Positions 15,918 to 23,881 of a stretch of DNA of 55,855 nt are shown in pieces. Position numbers and translations under genes: made by a program. Every line of letters starts with the position of its first letter. Within the stretch, counting starts at the first letter, position 1. The stretch comes from Paenimyroides ummariense (GTDB taxonomy: Bacteria; Bacteroidota; Bacteroidia; Flavobacteriales; Flavobacteriaceae), in NCBI RefSeq assembly GCF_900115115.1, contig NZ_FOVI01000018.1:1-55855 (forward strand), written 5' to 3'. The notes beneath the pieces were generated by a model that was not told where the DNA came from, made no database searches, and was given only the letters and a program-made list of their open reading frames with translations.

Positions 15918-16336
15918 TACGCTACGGTTTCAATTGAAAAATCGCCATCACCCCTAAAAGAACAATTGGCCGTTGCTACACCAGTGTTATTAGCTGATAT
16001 ATCACATGCTTGTATGTAATAATTACCGCTGATCACCTTTGTTCCTGCTATATCCGTTGTAAACTCTATTTCCACCAAAGTGTCAGATTTATACAGCTCT
16101 AAAAGATCGTAAATATCACTTTGCGTTGCACCTGCAGCTTTTTCTACAATCAAAGCTGCAGTTGATGCAGAAAACTCATAATCACCGGGAATAGACCGCT
16201 TCCCAACAGTATCTTTCGAAGCAAATTCTTCAAAATCCTTCGTCGTACTCCAGCTACATTCCGTAGCATGATAAACAGTTTTACCCTCAACCTTCAAACG
16301 AAGGTTCTTTCCTTTAATTGGATCACCTGCTGCCAT
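15917..16336 (-). CDS. major tail tube protein
   Basis: A 139-residue protein of the size and type of the TP901-1/HK97-like tail tube subunit. It begins GDPIKGKNLRLKVEGKTV, then has ECSWSTTKDFEEFASKD and ends with GDGDFSIETVA, giving the alternating strands of a tube subunit. It forms the inner tube of a non-contractile tail; no sheath gene is present, which indicates a siphovirus. It lies between the tail terminator and chaperone genes. Confidence 0.85.
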   Translation of the reverse strand: MAAGDPIKGKNLRLKVEGKTVYHATECSWSTTKDFEEFASKDTVGKRSIPGDYEFSASTAALIVEKAAGATQSDIYDLLELYKSDTLVEIEFTTDIAGTKVISGNYYIQACDISANNTGVATANCSFRGDGDFSIETVA

Positions 16337-16337
16337 T

Positions 16338-16685
16338 TTACATTATAATTTTAAAATTAATTTCACTAAATATTTTTCGGTTTTCTTCATCAGCACCAAC
16401 ATTAGTATTGATAAATTCCCACGGATTTTTTTCCGCTAATTCTTTTAAATCATCAGCCATTTGATAAGCTTCTGTTACATTGTTTGGTTCAAACCAAACA
16501 GCCACGTTTACATTGTAGGCACAGGCATCTTTTGTTTCAGAAGACACTTCGCCAAAACCATATACCGCAAACGGAAATCGCGTACCTTCATTCGCAAATA
16601 GCGGAAAAATCCTGCTTTGAACCGCCGCAGCTAACGCCGGGTAGTTCTTTAAAATTTCTATTAAATATTCGCTTACCTGTATCAT
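16338..16685 (-). CDS. tail completion / terminator protein (DUF3168-like)
   Basis: A 115-residue protein with LIEILKNYPALAAAVQSRIF at the N-terminus and RFPFAVYGFGEVSSETKD following. This is the pattern of DUF3168-type tail terminators, which cap the tail tube and join it to the head. Its place between the gp10-like gene and the tail tube gene supports this. Confidence 0.75.
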   Translation of the reverse strand: MIQVSEYLIEILKNYPALAAAVQSRIFPLFANEGTRFPFAVYGFGEVSSETKDACAYNVNVAVWFEPNNVTEAYQMADDLKELAEKNPWEFINTNVGADEENRKIFSEINFKIIM

Positions 16686-17290
16686 TGTAGTTTGTTTAAC
16701 CTGCGTTGCACGAATTTTACAAATTTTGCTTCGGCATCGGCTGTTACTTTCCCTTCGGTTCGTTCGTAAGCTTTCGTTAAGAAAGGATTTGCCTTTGTTC
16801 GTGAAACTGCTCCCTTACTGTTTTTAGACTGTGCCCTGGTAAGATAATTATCGCCTTTTTTCTTACTTAATCGATTTCCCGTTCTGTCACGTTTAAAACC
16901 TTTACGGTACACATTATGCCCGTCGTGAACAAAATGCCCGTACCAGCCCGACTTATCGTAACCGCTAAAAGCACCTTTCACCCTTGGTCCGACTAATATT
17001 GTAGGATTATCTTTGTTTTTAGACGTTATAAGCCCGATCGATTTTTTTAACCTGCCGGGTATTTTACTCACCATTCGCTTATCGCCTTTTTGCCGCTTGT
17101 ACCTTGCCAAATTAGACGACGCACGCCCTTTACTCACCGGAGTTAGATCTTTAGCCACAACCATTGTTGGTTGCGCGATCTGTCGTAAAATAACCAACGC
17201 TTCACGGCGTTTTCCCGGATCGTCTGCAATTTGCTTTAAACGGTTTACCAGTTCTTTAAATCCGGTTACTTCTACATTAAAACTACTCAT
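16682..17290 (-). CDS. HK97 gp10-like head-tail / tail completion protein
   Basis: A 202-residue basic protein with the HK97 gp10 opening (MSSFNVEVTGFKELVNRLKQ), a Lys/Arg-rich middle and a C-terminal NPFLTKAYERTEGKV segment typical of the family. It helps complete the tail or join head and tail. The chosen start is ATG 17290, which overlaps the preceding gene by 8 bases; a further upstream in-frame start would add ten residues and lengthen the overlap. It is longer than usual because of a basic insert near residues 105-160. Confidence 0.82.
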   Translation of the reverse strand: MSSFNVEVTGFKELVNRLKQIADDPGKRREALVILRQIAQPTMVVAKDLTPVSKGRASSNLARYKRQKGDKRMVSKIPGRLKKSIGLITSKNKDNPTILVGPRVKGAFSGYDKSGWYGHFVHDGHNVYRKGFKRDRTGNRLSKKKGDNYLTRAQSKNSKGAVSRTKANPFLTKAYERTEGKVTADAEAKFVKFVQRRLNKLQ

Positions 17291-17621
17291 AAACGATACA
17301 TTGAAGTTCCAGATATTCACGTCTGCCGATTTGCTTTACATGTGTTACGTTGTAGCGCGTGCCTTCAAAATCTACCTTTAACTGGTTTTTCTTTGCACTG
17401 ATATCGTCACGATACCTTACAATAAAACTTCGTTGTGTTCTGTGCAACACTTTACCGTCAACATCTTCGCCACCGCTTACTTCATCTACTTTTGCCCACG
17501 GAATACAAACCACGGCATCGACTTCTTTTTCTTCGCCGATTGCGTTTCGTACGGTTTCCTGTTCAAAAAGCGTTATTCGCCGATCTAACTGACCAACGAA
17601 AGGTTTGTTTACACCCGCCAT
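17283..17621 (-). CDS. phage head-tail joining (head closure) protein
   Basis: A 112-residue protein of the head-tail joining family (SPP1 gp16-like). It has QLDRRITLFEQETVRNAIGE at the start, PWAKVDEVSGGED, and RTQRSFIVRYRDDISAKKN before a strand-rich end (RREYLELQCIVYE). Pattern and position, between the connector and gp10 genes, both agree. It closes the portal channel after packaging and provides the tail docking surface. Confidence 0.85.
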   Translation of the reverse strand: MAGVNKPFVGQLDRRITLFEQETVRNAIGEEKEVDAVVCIPWAKVDEVSGGEDVDGKVLHRTQRSFIVRYRDDISAKKNQLKVDFEGTRYNVTHVKQIGRREYLELQCIVYE

Positions 17622-18151
17622 TTTCTGTAAGGTTGTAACAGGTTTTTAGCTTTGCTGTTAATTACAGCTGCGTTATTTTCCCTGCGTTCGTAAGCATCGG
17701 TAACCAACAGAAAAATAGCCTGTTTAATTACTTTTGGCAGCGTACCGTTATCGTAACCCTGCTTTATAAAGATTTTTACGCTAACCGTTGCGGGCTTTTC
17801 TTTAAAGGCTACCTTAAAGAATTCAGAACCTTGCTGCGTTACAGAATAAGAAGTATCAGGCAGTTCCGTCACTTCACCTTCAGCAGTTTCCTGATACGCA
17901 ATTTTCTCAATTTCGTCGTTTAACGCTTTGCGTTCAAAAACAAAATCTTCAAACTTATTGGCTGTATAAACGGTGCGTTGTAAAGCTAAAGGGCGTTCGG
18001 TAAAGTTGACTACCTGATCTATTGCCGATTCTATATAAACTTTAATCAGTTCATCGTCATCGGTATAATCGGGTTCAATGCGCAGATGTTTCTTTACAAG
18101 ATCCAGCGCTACTACATCGCCGGTTTCTTCTTTTATAATTTCTTCTTGCAT
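17609..18151 (-). CDS. head-tail connector protein (gp6-like)
   Basis: A 180-residue protein with VALDLVKKHLRIEPDYTDDD, then LIKVYIESAIDQVVNFTERP. This is the signature of the phage gp6-like connector family, which forms a ring on the portal. The chosen start is ATG 18151; an upstream TTG (18181) lies inside a terminator-like hairpin and would add ten residues. It ends overlapping the next gene by 13 bases. A hairpin upstream may reduce its expression relative to the capsid gene. Confidence 0.82.
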   Translation of the reverse strand: MQEEIIKEETGDVVALDLVKKHLRIEPDYTDDDELIKVYIESAIDQVVNFTERPLALQRTVYTANKFEDFVFERKALNDEIEKIAYQETAEGEVTELPDTSYSVTQQGSEFFKVAFKEKPATVSVKIFIKQGYDNGTLPKVIKQAIFLLVTDAYERRENNAAVINSKAKNLLQPYRKWRV

Positions 18152-18163
18152 ACCCTTGTTTTT

Positions 18164-18198
18164 AAAAAGGTCCTTTCGCAATTGCTTACGAAAGAACC
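18164..18198 (-). terminator. terminator-like hairpin inside the structural operon
   Basis: On the minus strand GGTTCTTTCG (18198-18189) pairs with CGAAAGGACC (18178-18169), ten pairs with one G-U, loop of ten, followed by TTTTT. It separates the abundant capsid genes from connector and tail genes and probably lets only part of the transcription through. Confidence 0.65.
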
Positions 18199-18229
18199 CA
18201 TAACATAAAAATTAAATAATTATGAAAAA

Positions 18230-18652
18230 CTACTTTACGTATTCGGCGTATTTAAGTTCAACCATTTCGTCTGCCTGGTTAGCAGGGTGCGATACAACCT
18301 GACCAACGTTGTACGGAAGAAACCATCTACCTGCCGGCGCAAGTAAAATTTTAATCTTAACATTACCGTCTTTATCCACTTTTCGAAATGATGATGAATC
18401 AATTTCTTCTGCAGATAAGTCTTCGATCTTTGTTTTAAGATCAGCGTTTTCGGTTTCCAATTCAGTTACACGGTCTTTTAAAACTTGGTTTTCGTTTAGC
18501 AGCGTATTTCTTTCAGCTGCAGTTTCAGTTGCCGAAAGTTCTTTTGCTTCTAATTCCGTAATACGATCTTTTAAGGCACCGTTTTCGGTTTGTAACTGTT
18601 CAACCGTAATTTCCGGCTGAACAGTTTCTTTTGCTTTTTCTTTCTTATCCAT
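18230..18652 (-). CDS. coiled-coil protein next to capsid, possible head accessory protein
   Basis: A 140-residue protein. Residues about 15-85 are coiled coil with an internal repeat: ENGALKDRITELEAKE and ENQVLKDRVTELETEN. A small C-terminal domain follows (KIKILLAPAGRWFLPYNVGQ, then VSHPANQADEMVELKYAEYV). It lies four bases after the capsid gene. The layout suggests a trimeric head fibre or decoration protein with the small domain attached to the capsid, but this is inference from position and shape. Confidence 0.6.
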   Translation of the reverse strand: MDKKEKAKETVQPEITVEQLQTENGALKDRITELEAKELSATETAAERNTLLNENQVLKDRVTELETENADLKTKIEDLSAEEIDSSSFRKVDKDGNVKIKILLAPAGRWFLPYNVGQVVSHPANQADEMVELKYAEYVK

Positions 18653-18656
18653 AATA

Positions 18657-19961
18657 CTATGCTGTTAAGAATTTGTTTACCGCGAATGCTTTTGGTAAAG
18701 CAATAATTACGTTCGCGTATAAGTTTACATAAACCACAATTGCACCCGAACCAGCCTGTGTAAAAGGATCAACCGTGAATTGCGCTCCTCCCCACTGACC
18801 AACAGTCATTTGCGACCAATCGCCGTAGATTAACGGATGATTGCCTGCTAATTCCGGAACTAAAGACGAAGCAACATGCTTCATTCCTCCCAATTTTCCT
18901 TCTTCCAATAAGAAACGACCCGAACCTGCATCTTTTTTAACACCTTCTAACACCGATGCCAAAACGTTATCAGACAAGAAACCTAAAGAAATATCGGTTG
19001 AATCAGCATCTCTTACCAAACCTTTCAATTCCAAAATATCTGCATACTCCGGCGTTTTCGCAGCGGTAACAGCAGAAAGGTTGATACCAGGAACATTTAA
19101 CAAACCTAAAGGCTGCTTAAGACCGTTACCGTTAATCGCCGCACGCTCAATCGCTCTTTTCGCAGCACTTCTAAACTGGTTGATAATTAACGCTTCCACA
19201 TCAACCGAAGACTGCAACATTAATTGGTTAGAAATCATTACACCCGCTGCCGCTCTTTTAGGTTTTAACGTTGGTCCTGAAAACTCACTGGCTTTTAATG
19301 TAACAGCTTCGTTTTCGTCTAACCAGTCTAATTCAAAACTTTTATTAATCGGTAACGATAAGTTCCCCGTTAAACCTGTTAATAAATTAGCACCCAAATC
19401 TTCTAAAAACAACTTAGGCACAAAATCGTTAACCATTCTAATATCGGTAGGAACCAACGCCCCACCAAACGCACCTGCATCACCGGTTACCGATTGCGTT
19501 GTTGCACGCATCATATACGAAGGAATAGAGAACGAACGATCGGTTGATTTAAAATCTAAATTCAAACTTGCAGCTTCCTTCAAAGCCATATCGTTTACTT
19601 CTTTTTCAACACCTTCCAACTTACCAGCCGATGCTTCTCGAAGTGCTTTACTAAACGAGAAACGTTTTTGAATATTATTCACTTCGCGCTGTTCAGAACT
19701 TTCGCCTAAATCACCACCGTGAAATCCTTGTCCAACCGATGTTGCTGTTAACGATGCCATACGCAATTCACGCGCTTCGTTACGTTCTGCAGTTTCAATC
19801 TGCGTATCAAGGTCGGCAATTTCATCATCCTGATTATCTAATTCCTGCTGCTCTTCGGGTGTAAACTCACGCTTTTCAGCTTTTGCTTTATCGGTTGTTT
19901 CCTGCTGTTTTCTTAACAAAGCAGTTCTTAACTCTTTTAATTGTAAAGACTTTCTTTTCAT
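18657..19961 (-). CDS. major capsid protein, HK97 fold
   Basis: A 434-residue capsid protein. The N-terminal ~75 residues form a charged coiled coil (SLQLKELRTALLRKQQETTD onward) like the HK97 delta domain, which acts as built-in scaffold and is normally removed by the protease encoded upstream. The capsid body follows, with VTGDAGAFGGALVPTDIRMV in the region before the spine helix and NPLIYGDWSQ-like (NHPLIYGDWSQ) and VNLYANVIIALPKAF near the end. No separate scaffold gene is seen, which fits the HK97 mode of assembly. Confidence 0.95.
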   Translation of the reverse strand: MKRKSLQLKELRTALLRKQQETTDKAKAEKREFTPEEQQELDNQDDEIADLDTQIETAERNEARELRMASLTATSVGQGFHGGDLGESSEQREVNNIQKRFSFSKALREASAGKLEGVEKEVNDMALKEAASLNLDFKSTDRSFSIPSYMMRATTQSVTGDAGAFGGALVPTDIRMVNDFVPKLFLEDLGANLLTGLTGNLSLPINKSFELDWLDENEAVTLKASEFSGPTLKPKRAAAGVMISNQLMLQSSVDVEALIINQFRSAAKRAIERAAINGNGLKQPLGLLNVPGINLSAVTAAKTPEYADILELKGLVRDADSTDISLGFLSDNVLASVLEGVKKDAGSGRFLLEEGKLGGMKHVASSLVPELAGNHPLIYGDWSQMTVGQWGGAQFTVDPFTQAGSGAIVVYVNLYANVIIALPKAFAVNKFLTA

Positions 19962-19962
19962 T

Positions 19963-20559
19963 TTACAAAAACTTTTGTTTGTTAATTTTTAATTGTCGTT
20001 CAAACACTGATCGACTTACTTTTTTTTCTTCGTTTTCTTCAGTCTTTTTTAAAGAAGTTCTGATTTCTTCTAAACTTTCAACACTGCGTTTTAACGCATC
20101 GGGATTTGATCCTACCGGAACAATTGACCATTCCAACAATTCTTGACGGATAAAATAAATTACATCGGGATTTTCGCCTTTGTCAAAATCGCCCCAACGC
20201 CATTCAATCGGATTTGCCCCGATACTTGCCATTCTCAACGTACCGTTTTGTATCTTTCGCCAAACGGTATCGGCAACCGGGTTTCCTTCTTCCAGCGTAA
20301 GTAAAGCAATCAGCTGATTACCTTCTACACGAACTTCAGAAGTTCCGATAATCATGTCCGGATCATCGCTCCATGATTTGTGGTTGTAAAACACAATAGG
20401 CGATCGGTTGTAGCGTTCTAAATCCCAACCATCAATTTTAAAAACAGTGTCGTAAGTATCAACGGCTTCGGTGCTGATTACAAATTCAGCCTGCCGTTTT
20501 TCTTTTTGTTCGTCGGTTATCGCACGGATAACCGCATCGCGCACCATCATTTTACTCAT
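19963..20559 (-). CDS. HK97-type prohead protease
   Basis: A 198-residue serine protease that matures the capsid. It has FYNHKSW with catalytic His60, RMASIG with the nucleophile Ser112, and the following ELLEWSIVPVGSNPDA block with a Glu at the third active position. A charged C-terminal tail follows. Its start overlaps the portal gene by 8 bases, and it lies one base before the capsid gene; portal-protease-capsid is the standard order. Confidence 0.94.
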   Translation of the reverse strand: MSKMMVRDAVIRAITDEQKEKRQAEFVISTEAVDTYDTVFKIDGWDLERYNRSPIVFYNHKSWSDDPDMIIGTSEVRVEGNQLIALLTLEEGNPVADTVWRKIQNGTLRMASIGANPIEWRWGDFDKGENPDVIYFIRQELLEWSIVPVGSNPDALKRSVESLEEIRTSLKKTEENEEKKVSRSVFERQLKINKQKFL

Positions 20560-21751
20560 CTGCTTCTTGTTCTTTTTTGTTCATTGTTAACAAGTGTGAC
20601 ATTAATTCCATGTTTACAGGCGTTAAAATCTCGTCTAATCCTTCACGCGGATTTCGGTCTTCTAACTCACGTATTTCGTTACGATCGTAAATTCCGGCAT
20701 ATACCATTTTGGTATAAAATTCTGCCTGACTTTTTAAATCGCCACGTAAAAAACCTTTTTCGTTAAACTTCACGTAATCATCTGTTGGATGATTTTTTGG
20801 AAACAATTTGCGGTTTAATTCAGCTTCAATCTTGCCGATCCAACCCATTAAACAGTCAACCACATATTGTATGTTTTGCTGCTCTAAAGTGTTGAAATTA
20901 GCATTGGTTAAAGATTTTAGCTTATGCACCGGCATGTTTAACCAGCGCGCAATATCTTCAATACTGAAGCGACCGGTTTCTAAAAACTGCGCTTCGGCAG
21001 GTGTAATGCCAATAGATTTGTATTTTAATCCAAAATCTAAAGCAGCTACACGAAAAGCTCCGGGTTCGTTCATTCGGGCTTTAAATCCTTCAATAATCAA
21101 CTTCTTATTACCGTCTTTAACTTCCGAATCACTTTCAATAACACCGTAACCCATTCCGCGCTTGCTGTACATTTCGGCACCGTAATCGTGCGCATCTAAC
21201 TGCACGCCCAAATTTGCCGCCGCAAAGCTTATTACCGAAATTCCGCGAATACCATTTAACGTAAAGCCTTTAAAATGCAATATGTCTGCACTGTTGATTT
21301 GTTCGCCCTTAAGGGCATAGATCAGTTTATGATCTGTTTTTTTTACATCGACTTTCTCGTTATCTAATATGTCAAAGAACTCTTCTTCGCCGGTTGTAGC
21401 ATTTCGGTAGATTTTTACAAACGCTTCGCCTTTTAAAAGCATAAGCAGTACAATAACCCGCCAAAAATCAAAAGCTGTCATAATTTCGTTAGGTGCCGTT
21501 GCAATAAGGTAATTTGCCGGGTGTATGTGTAACTTTTCGCGCACACGGTCGGTTTTACGGTAGATTGCTTTGGGCATTTTAGCGATATCGGTTGATAGCT
21601 GGTCCACACCGTTAAAGAACGCAGATAAGGTTAATGAGGTTTTTGCCGTTGCAATGCTTTTTGAGTTACCGCCACCAAAGCCCCAAAACGGACTGTAAGT
21701 ACTGGTATCGTCTTGAGCACCGAAACTAAAAATTTTACTTAATATGCTCAT
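20552..21751 (-). CDS. phage portal protein (HK97 family)
   Basis: A 399-residue portal protein forming the ring at one capsid vertex through which DNA enters. It has ATAKTSLTLSAFFNGVDQLS, PKAIYRKTDRVREKLHIHPA, and ENEQNIQYV-type sequence (LEQQNIQYVVDCLMGWIGKI) near residue 300, all typical of the family. The C-terminus carries a helical, polar tail. Portal genes usually follow the large terminase gene directly, but here about 3.5 kb of small genes and repeats intervene. Confidence 0.95.
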   Translation of the reverse strand: MSILSKIFSFGAQDDTSTYSPFWGFGGGNSKSIATAKTSLTLSAFFNGVDQLSTDIAKMPKAIYRKTDRVREKLHIHPANYLIATAPNEIMTAFDFWRVIVLLMLLKGEAFVKIYRNATTGEEEFFDILDNEKVDVKKTDHKLIYALKGEQINSADILHFKGFTLNGIRGISVISFAAANLGVQLDAHDYGAEMYSKRGMGYGVIESDSEVKDGNKKLIIEGFKARMNEPGAFRVAALDFGLKYKSIGITPAEAQFLETGRFSIEDIARWLNMPVHKLKSLTNANFNTLEQQNIQYVVDCLMGWIGKIEAELNRKLFPKNHPTDDYVKFNEKGFLRGDLKSQAEFYTKMVYAGIYDRNEIRELEDRNPREGLDEILTPVNMELMSHLLTMNKKEQEADE

Positions 21752-21799
21752 TTCCTTACTATTTATAGTGTAAAAGTAGTTTTGCTAAAATGGTTTGGT

Positions 21800-21862
21800 G
21801 TAACATCTGTTACAAAGTGCGTTTAGGGCATAAAAAAAACCGATACTGAAAAGCATCGGTTT
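21800..21862. repeat. repeat unit copy 1: GTAACA-TGTTAC palindrome plus hairpin
   Basis: This unit is about 63 bases. It begins with the perfect inverted repeat GTAACATCTGTTAC (21800-21813), continues AAAGTGCGTTTAGGGCAT, then A's and the hairpin AAACCGAT/ATCGGTTT (21837-21862). On the minus strand the hairpin is followed by a T-run, so it is also a leftward terminator. It lies just upstream of the portal gene. Confidence 0.75.
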
Positions 21863-21988
21863 ATAAAAGCCTAAAAAATTACTAAATTCCAATATCGTTC
21901 ACCGATACGTTTTGCTAAATTTTCATCATTATTTCATGATTTAAACAAGTTTTAAAATTCAAAAATAGGTTTACCATAAAACAATTAA

Positions 21989-22050
21989 GTAACATTTGTT
22001 ACAAAGTGAGTTTAAGGCATAAAAAAACCGATACTGAAAAGCACCGGTTT
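21989..22050. repeat. repeat unit copy 2
   Basis: Nearly identical to copy 1, 189 bases away: GTAACATTTGTTAC (21989-22002), AAAGTGAGTTTAAGGCAT, then A's and the hairpin AAACCGAT/ACCGGTTT. The one base change keeps pairing as G-U on the minus strand. Leftward T-run present. Confidence 0.75.
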
Positions 22051-22098
22051 TTTATCAAATTAAAAACACAACAACAATTAACGACCTTTAAGATTTTT

Positions 22099-22132
22099 AA
22101 AAAATAAGTCTGCTAACCGGTAGCAGACTTAT
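22099..22132 (-). terminator. perfect 12-base-pair hairpin terminator
   Basis: ATAAGTCTGCTA (22104-22115) pairs perfectly with TAGCAGACTTAT (22121-22132) around a five-base loop. On the minus strand TTTTTT follows. It ends leftward transcription after the gene at 22233. With copies 1 and 2 this makes three terminators in a row before the portal gene. Confidence 0.75.
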
Positions 22133-22201
22133 AGCTAAAGATACCAACCTTTAAAATCGAAATAATCTTGTACAATATTACCGCTTGCTTTTTTTAATAG
22201 T

Positions 22202-22223
22202 GTAACATTTGTTACAAAGTGAG
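22202..22223. repeat. partial repeat copy 3 (palindrome only)
   Basis: GTAACATTTGTTAC (22202-22215) plus AAAGTGAG, the same as the start of copies 1 and 2, but without their hairpin half. It lies immediately after the stop of the small gene at 22233. The frame read through it on the minus strand ends in a protein-like tail (KKASGNIVQDYFDFKGWYL) that has no start codon and may be a gene remnant. Confidence 0.65.
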
Positions 22224-22232
22224 AATTATGTT

Positions 22233-22409
22233 TTATTCTTTAAAACTACCATCTCTTTTTTGTTGTATTTTAACAGCACTATCGATATCAACACCGCAAT
22301 AATCTAAATTTGCACCTGCCATTATACCACTATGCACCCAGTAATGATCCGCCCAAAGCGTAAACCAACCATTATCTTTTAAGTACTTTTCTTTTTCTTC
22401 TTTACTCAT
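22233..22409 (-). CDS. small phage protein of unknown function
   Basis: A 58-residue protein from ATG 22409 (MSKEEKEKYLKDNGWFTLWA), or 62 residues from an ATG at 22421. It is Trp/His-rich in the middle (WADHYWVHSG) and has no known domain. It is the last gene of the accessory block between terminase and portal and lies three to sixteen bases after the DUF4406-like gene. Confidence 0.55.
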   Translation of the reverse strand: MSKEEKEKYLKDNGWFTLWADHYWVHSGIMAGANLDYCGVDIDSAVKIQQKRDGSFKE

Positions 22410-22424
22410 TACCCTAACCACTTA

Positions 22425-22871
22425 CTACAAGTGGGAAGTTTTGTTTTTAACCTGATTTAACAATTTTAAAGCTGTTTCGTTAGCCCGTAAAATACTAAAC
22501 ATATTACCAGCGAATTTTAAATTCAAAACCACATTAGCGCTATCTAAATAAGAAACATACTTTGTAATATCGGCAATAGCAGAATCGATAAAAGTTATAC
22601 CAAATGCTTTAGCAATTGTAATTTCCAACATCGCACCTTTTGAATTACGACTATTTTTCATCGGGTAAATAAAATCACAATCCATTAAAGCAGCTATGCA
22701 GATTTTCATTGCGGCTTTCCATTCGGTTGCAGGATCGGTAACTATATCGATCGGGCTTACAACTTCAAATCCTTTTTGGGTAAAGTATTCTTTTAACGTA
22801 TTAAAGTTGTTTTCTACAACCGTACGTTCTAAACCGGTTACTTTACCGGCTATGTATATTTTTTGTTTCAT
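22425..22871 (-). CDS. DUF4406-like protein (nucleoside deoxyribosyltransferase fold)
   Basis: A 148-residue protein opening with KIYIAGKVTGLE, the DUF4406 signature, followed by VVSPIDIVTDPATEWKAAMK and DCDFIYPMKNSRNSKGAMLE. The last block matches the position where deoxyribosyltransferase-like folds hold their active-site Asp and Glu. Such proteins are common in phages and may act on nucleotides, but no function is established. The C-terminal ~35 residues extend beyond the usual domain. Confidence 0.78.
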   Translation of the reverse strand: MKQKIYIAGKVTGLERTVVENNFNTLKEYFTQKGFEVVSPIDIVTDPATEWKAAMKICIAALMDCDFIYPMKNSRNSKGAMLEITIAKAFGITFIDSAIADITKYVSYLDSANVVLNLKFAGNMFSILRANETALKLLNQVKNKTSHL

Positions 22872-22874
22872 ATA

Positions 22875-23147
22875 TTAAAAGTTTTGTAGTCTATCAATTT
22901 CGGCAGCAATCAAAGCCCCGGCGATAATTAAACGTTTTTTATAATCTTTTCCAGTCAGTTTATTCCATATATCCCGATCCCAATACAAAGGTCTACCAGT
23001 TTCGCGTGGATCAAACTCTAATAATCTTTTAGCAGCTACACTTAACTGTTTTTCTGAATTATACTTAAGATCCAACTCAATTGTTCTTGCATGAACTTCA
23101 ATTTGTTGTCTACGTTCATCAGCTATAAGTTCTATTCCGCTTTTCAT
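22875..23147 (-). CDS. small phage protein with C-terminal AEIDRL motif
   Basis: A 90-residue helical protein. The layout ELIADERRQQIEVHARTIEL, then AAKRLLEF, PLYWDRDIW and IIAGALIAAEIDRL matches a widespread group of small phage proteins of unknown role that share the ending AGALIAAEIDRL. The end overlaps nothing downstream, and the start overlaps the next membrane protein gene by four bases. Confidence 0.65.
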   Translation of the reverse strand: MKSGIELIADERRQQIEVHARTIELDLKYNSEKQLSVAAKRLLEFDPRETGRPLYWDRDIWNKLTGKDYKKRLIIAGALIAAEIDRLQNF

Positions 23148-23347
23148 AACCGCACTTTATTAAACAACATAAAAACTCGCATATAAACAAACGCCTGTAC
23201 CAGCATTAAGGCATACACCACCATTTGGCGTGCAAAATAGGCATCAATAAAACGCCAGTCTAACAGCAACGATGTAAACAACAGCGTTACGGCACACAGC
23301 AGTATAATTGCTATGTTAAACAGAAATATTTTTAATTCGTTTTTCAT
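23144..23347 (-). CDS. small two-helix membrane protein
   Basis: A 67-residue protein from ATG 23347, the first start after the stop of the preceding gene. It has two membrane segments: about residues 6-28 (IFLFNIAIILLCAVTLLFTS) and 40-57 (MVVYALMLVQAFVYMRVF). A longer frame to 23434 would overlap the preceding gene over most of its extension and is not favoured. Function unknown; prophage membrane proteins in such blocks often affect superinfection, which is only a possibility. Confidence 0.55.
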   Translation of the reverse strand: MKNELKIFLFNIAIILLCAVTLLFTSLLLDWRFIDAYFARQMVVYALMLVQAFVYMRVFMLFNKVRL

Positions 23348-23351
23348 TTTT

Positions 23352-23600
23352 TTATCTTTTAATTGATTTTCTACTGTAGTACATTCTAAAAGCCGCATAG
23401 GTTGCAAAAAGTTCGCTGCCAAAATATTCGGCATACAGCGTATTTAGGTATTCAAAAGCATCTTTGCGGGTGGTGTAGTTGTTGCATATTTTAAAAAAAT
23501 AGGCATGAAACTTATCGCGGGTGCTAATGCTTTGCATAAGCTGTATTTTTTGCTGCAATTTTTCGTTTTCTGCTTTTAGGGCAATTTCTAACTGATTCAT
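23352..23600 (-). CDS. small phage protein of unknown function
   Basis: An 82-residue protein from ATG 23600, with a coiled-coil start (LEIALKAENEKLQQKIQLMQ) and a compact end (YLNTLYAEYFGSELF, YSRKSIKR). An extended frame to 23684 exists but uses a non-ATG upstream region. No recognised domain; similar short proteins occur in other Bacteroidota phages as far as I recall. Confidence 0.5.
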   Translation of the reverse strand: MNQLEIALKAENEKLQQKIQLMQSISTRDKFHAYFFKICNNYTTRKDAFEYLNTLYAEYFGSELFATYAAFRMYYSRKSIKR

Positions 23601-23752
23601 TTTTAAGCTTTTTAAGGTTGTAACTGTTTTTCGTGTATTTATTATTTCGATTTCAAAAGTCACGAAACTTTTTGTCGTTGGCACCTTTTTGCCTAAAATG
23701 TAGTATTTGCTTTTTTAAAAAGATTTTTGTAAGAATTTAACTAAAACTTTAA

Positions 23753-23881
23753 TTAAGTTTCTATAACCGGCTCTGAAAGCCACTTTTTACACACCGCACA
23801 AATAATTACGGTTTTTTCTATGGTTACAACACTTTCCAGAACAATTTTCACTTGTTTTGGGTGTTTACAATCTGCCGCCAT
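23753..23881 (-). CDS. 42-residue putative zinc-binding micro-protein
   Basis: A short frame from ATG 23881 to TAA 23753. The peptide has MAADCKHPKQ at the start and CAVCKKW near the end: a Cys5/His7 pair and Cys28/Cys31 could bind one zinc ion. It overlaps the preceding micro-gene by 17 bases in another frame, as expected of packed phage genes. No family recognised. Confidence 0.5.
   Translation of the reverse strand: MAADCKHPKQVKIVLESVVTIEKTVIICAVCKKWLSEPVIET

Noticed and set aside
18841..19671. Long rightward frame of 276 codons over the capsid gene
   Set aside because: Shadow frame opposite a well-supported HK97 capsid protein; no domain features.
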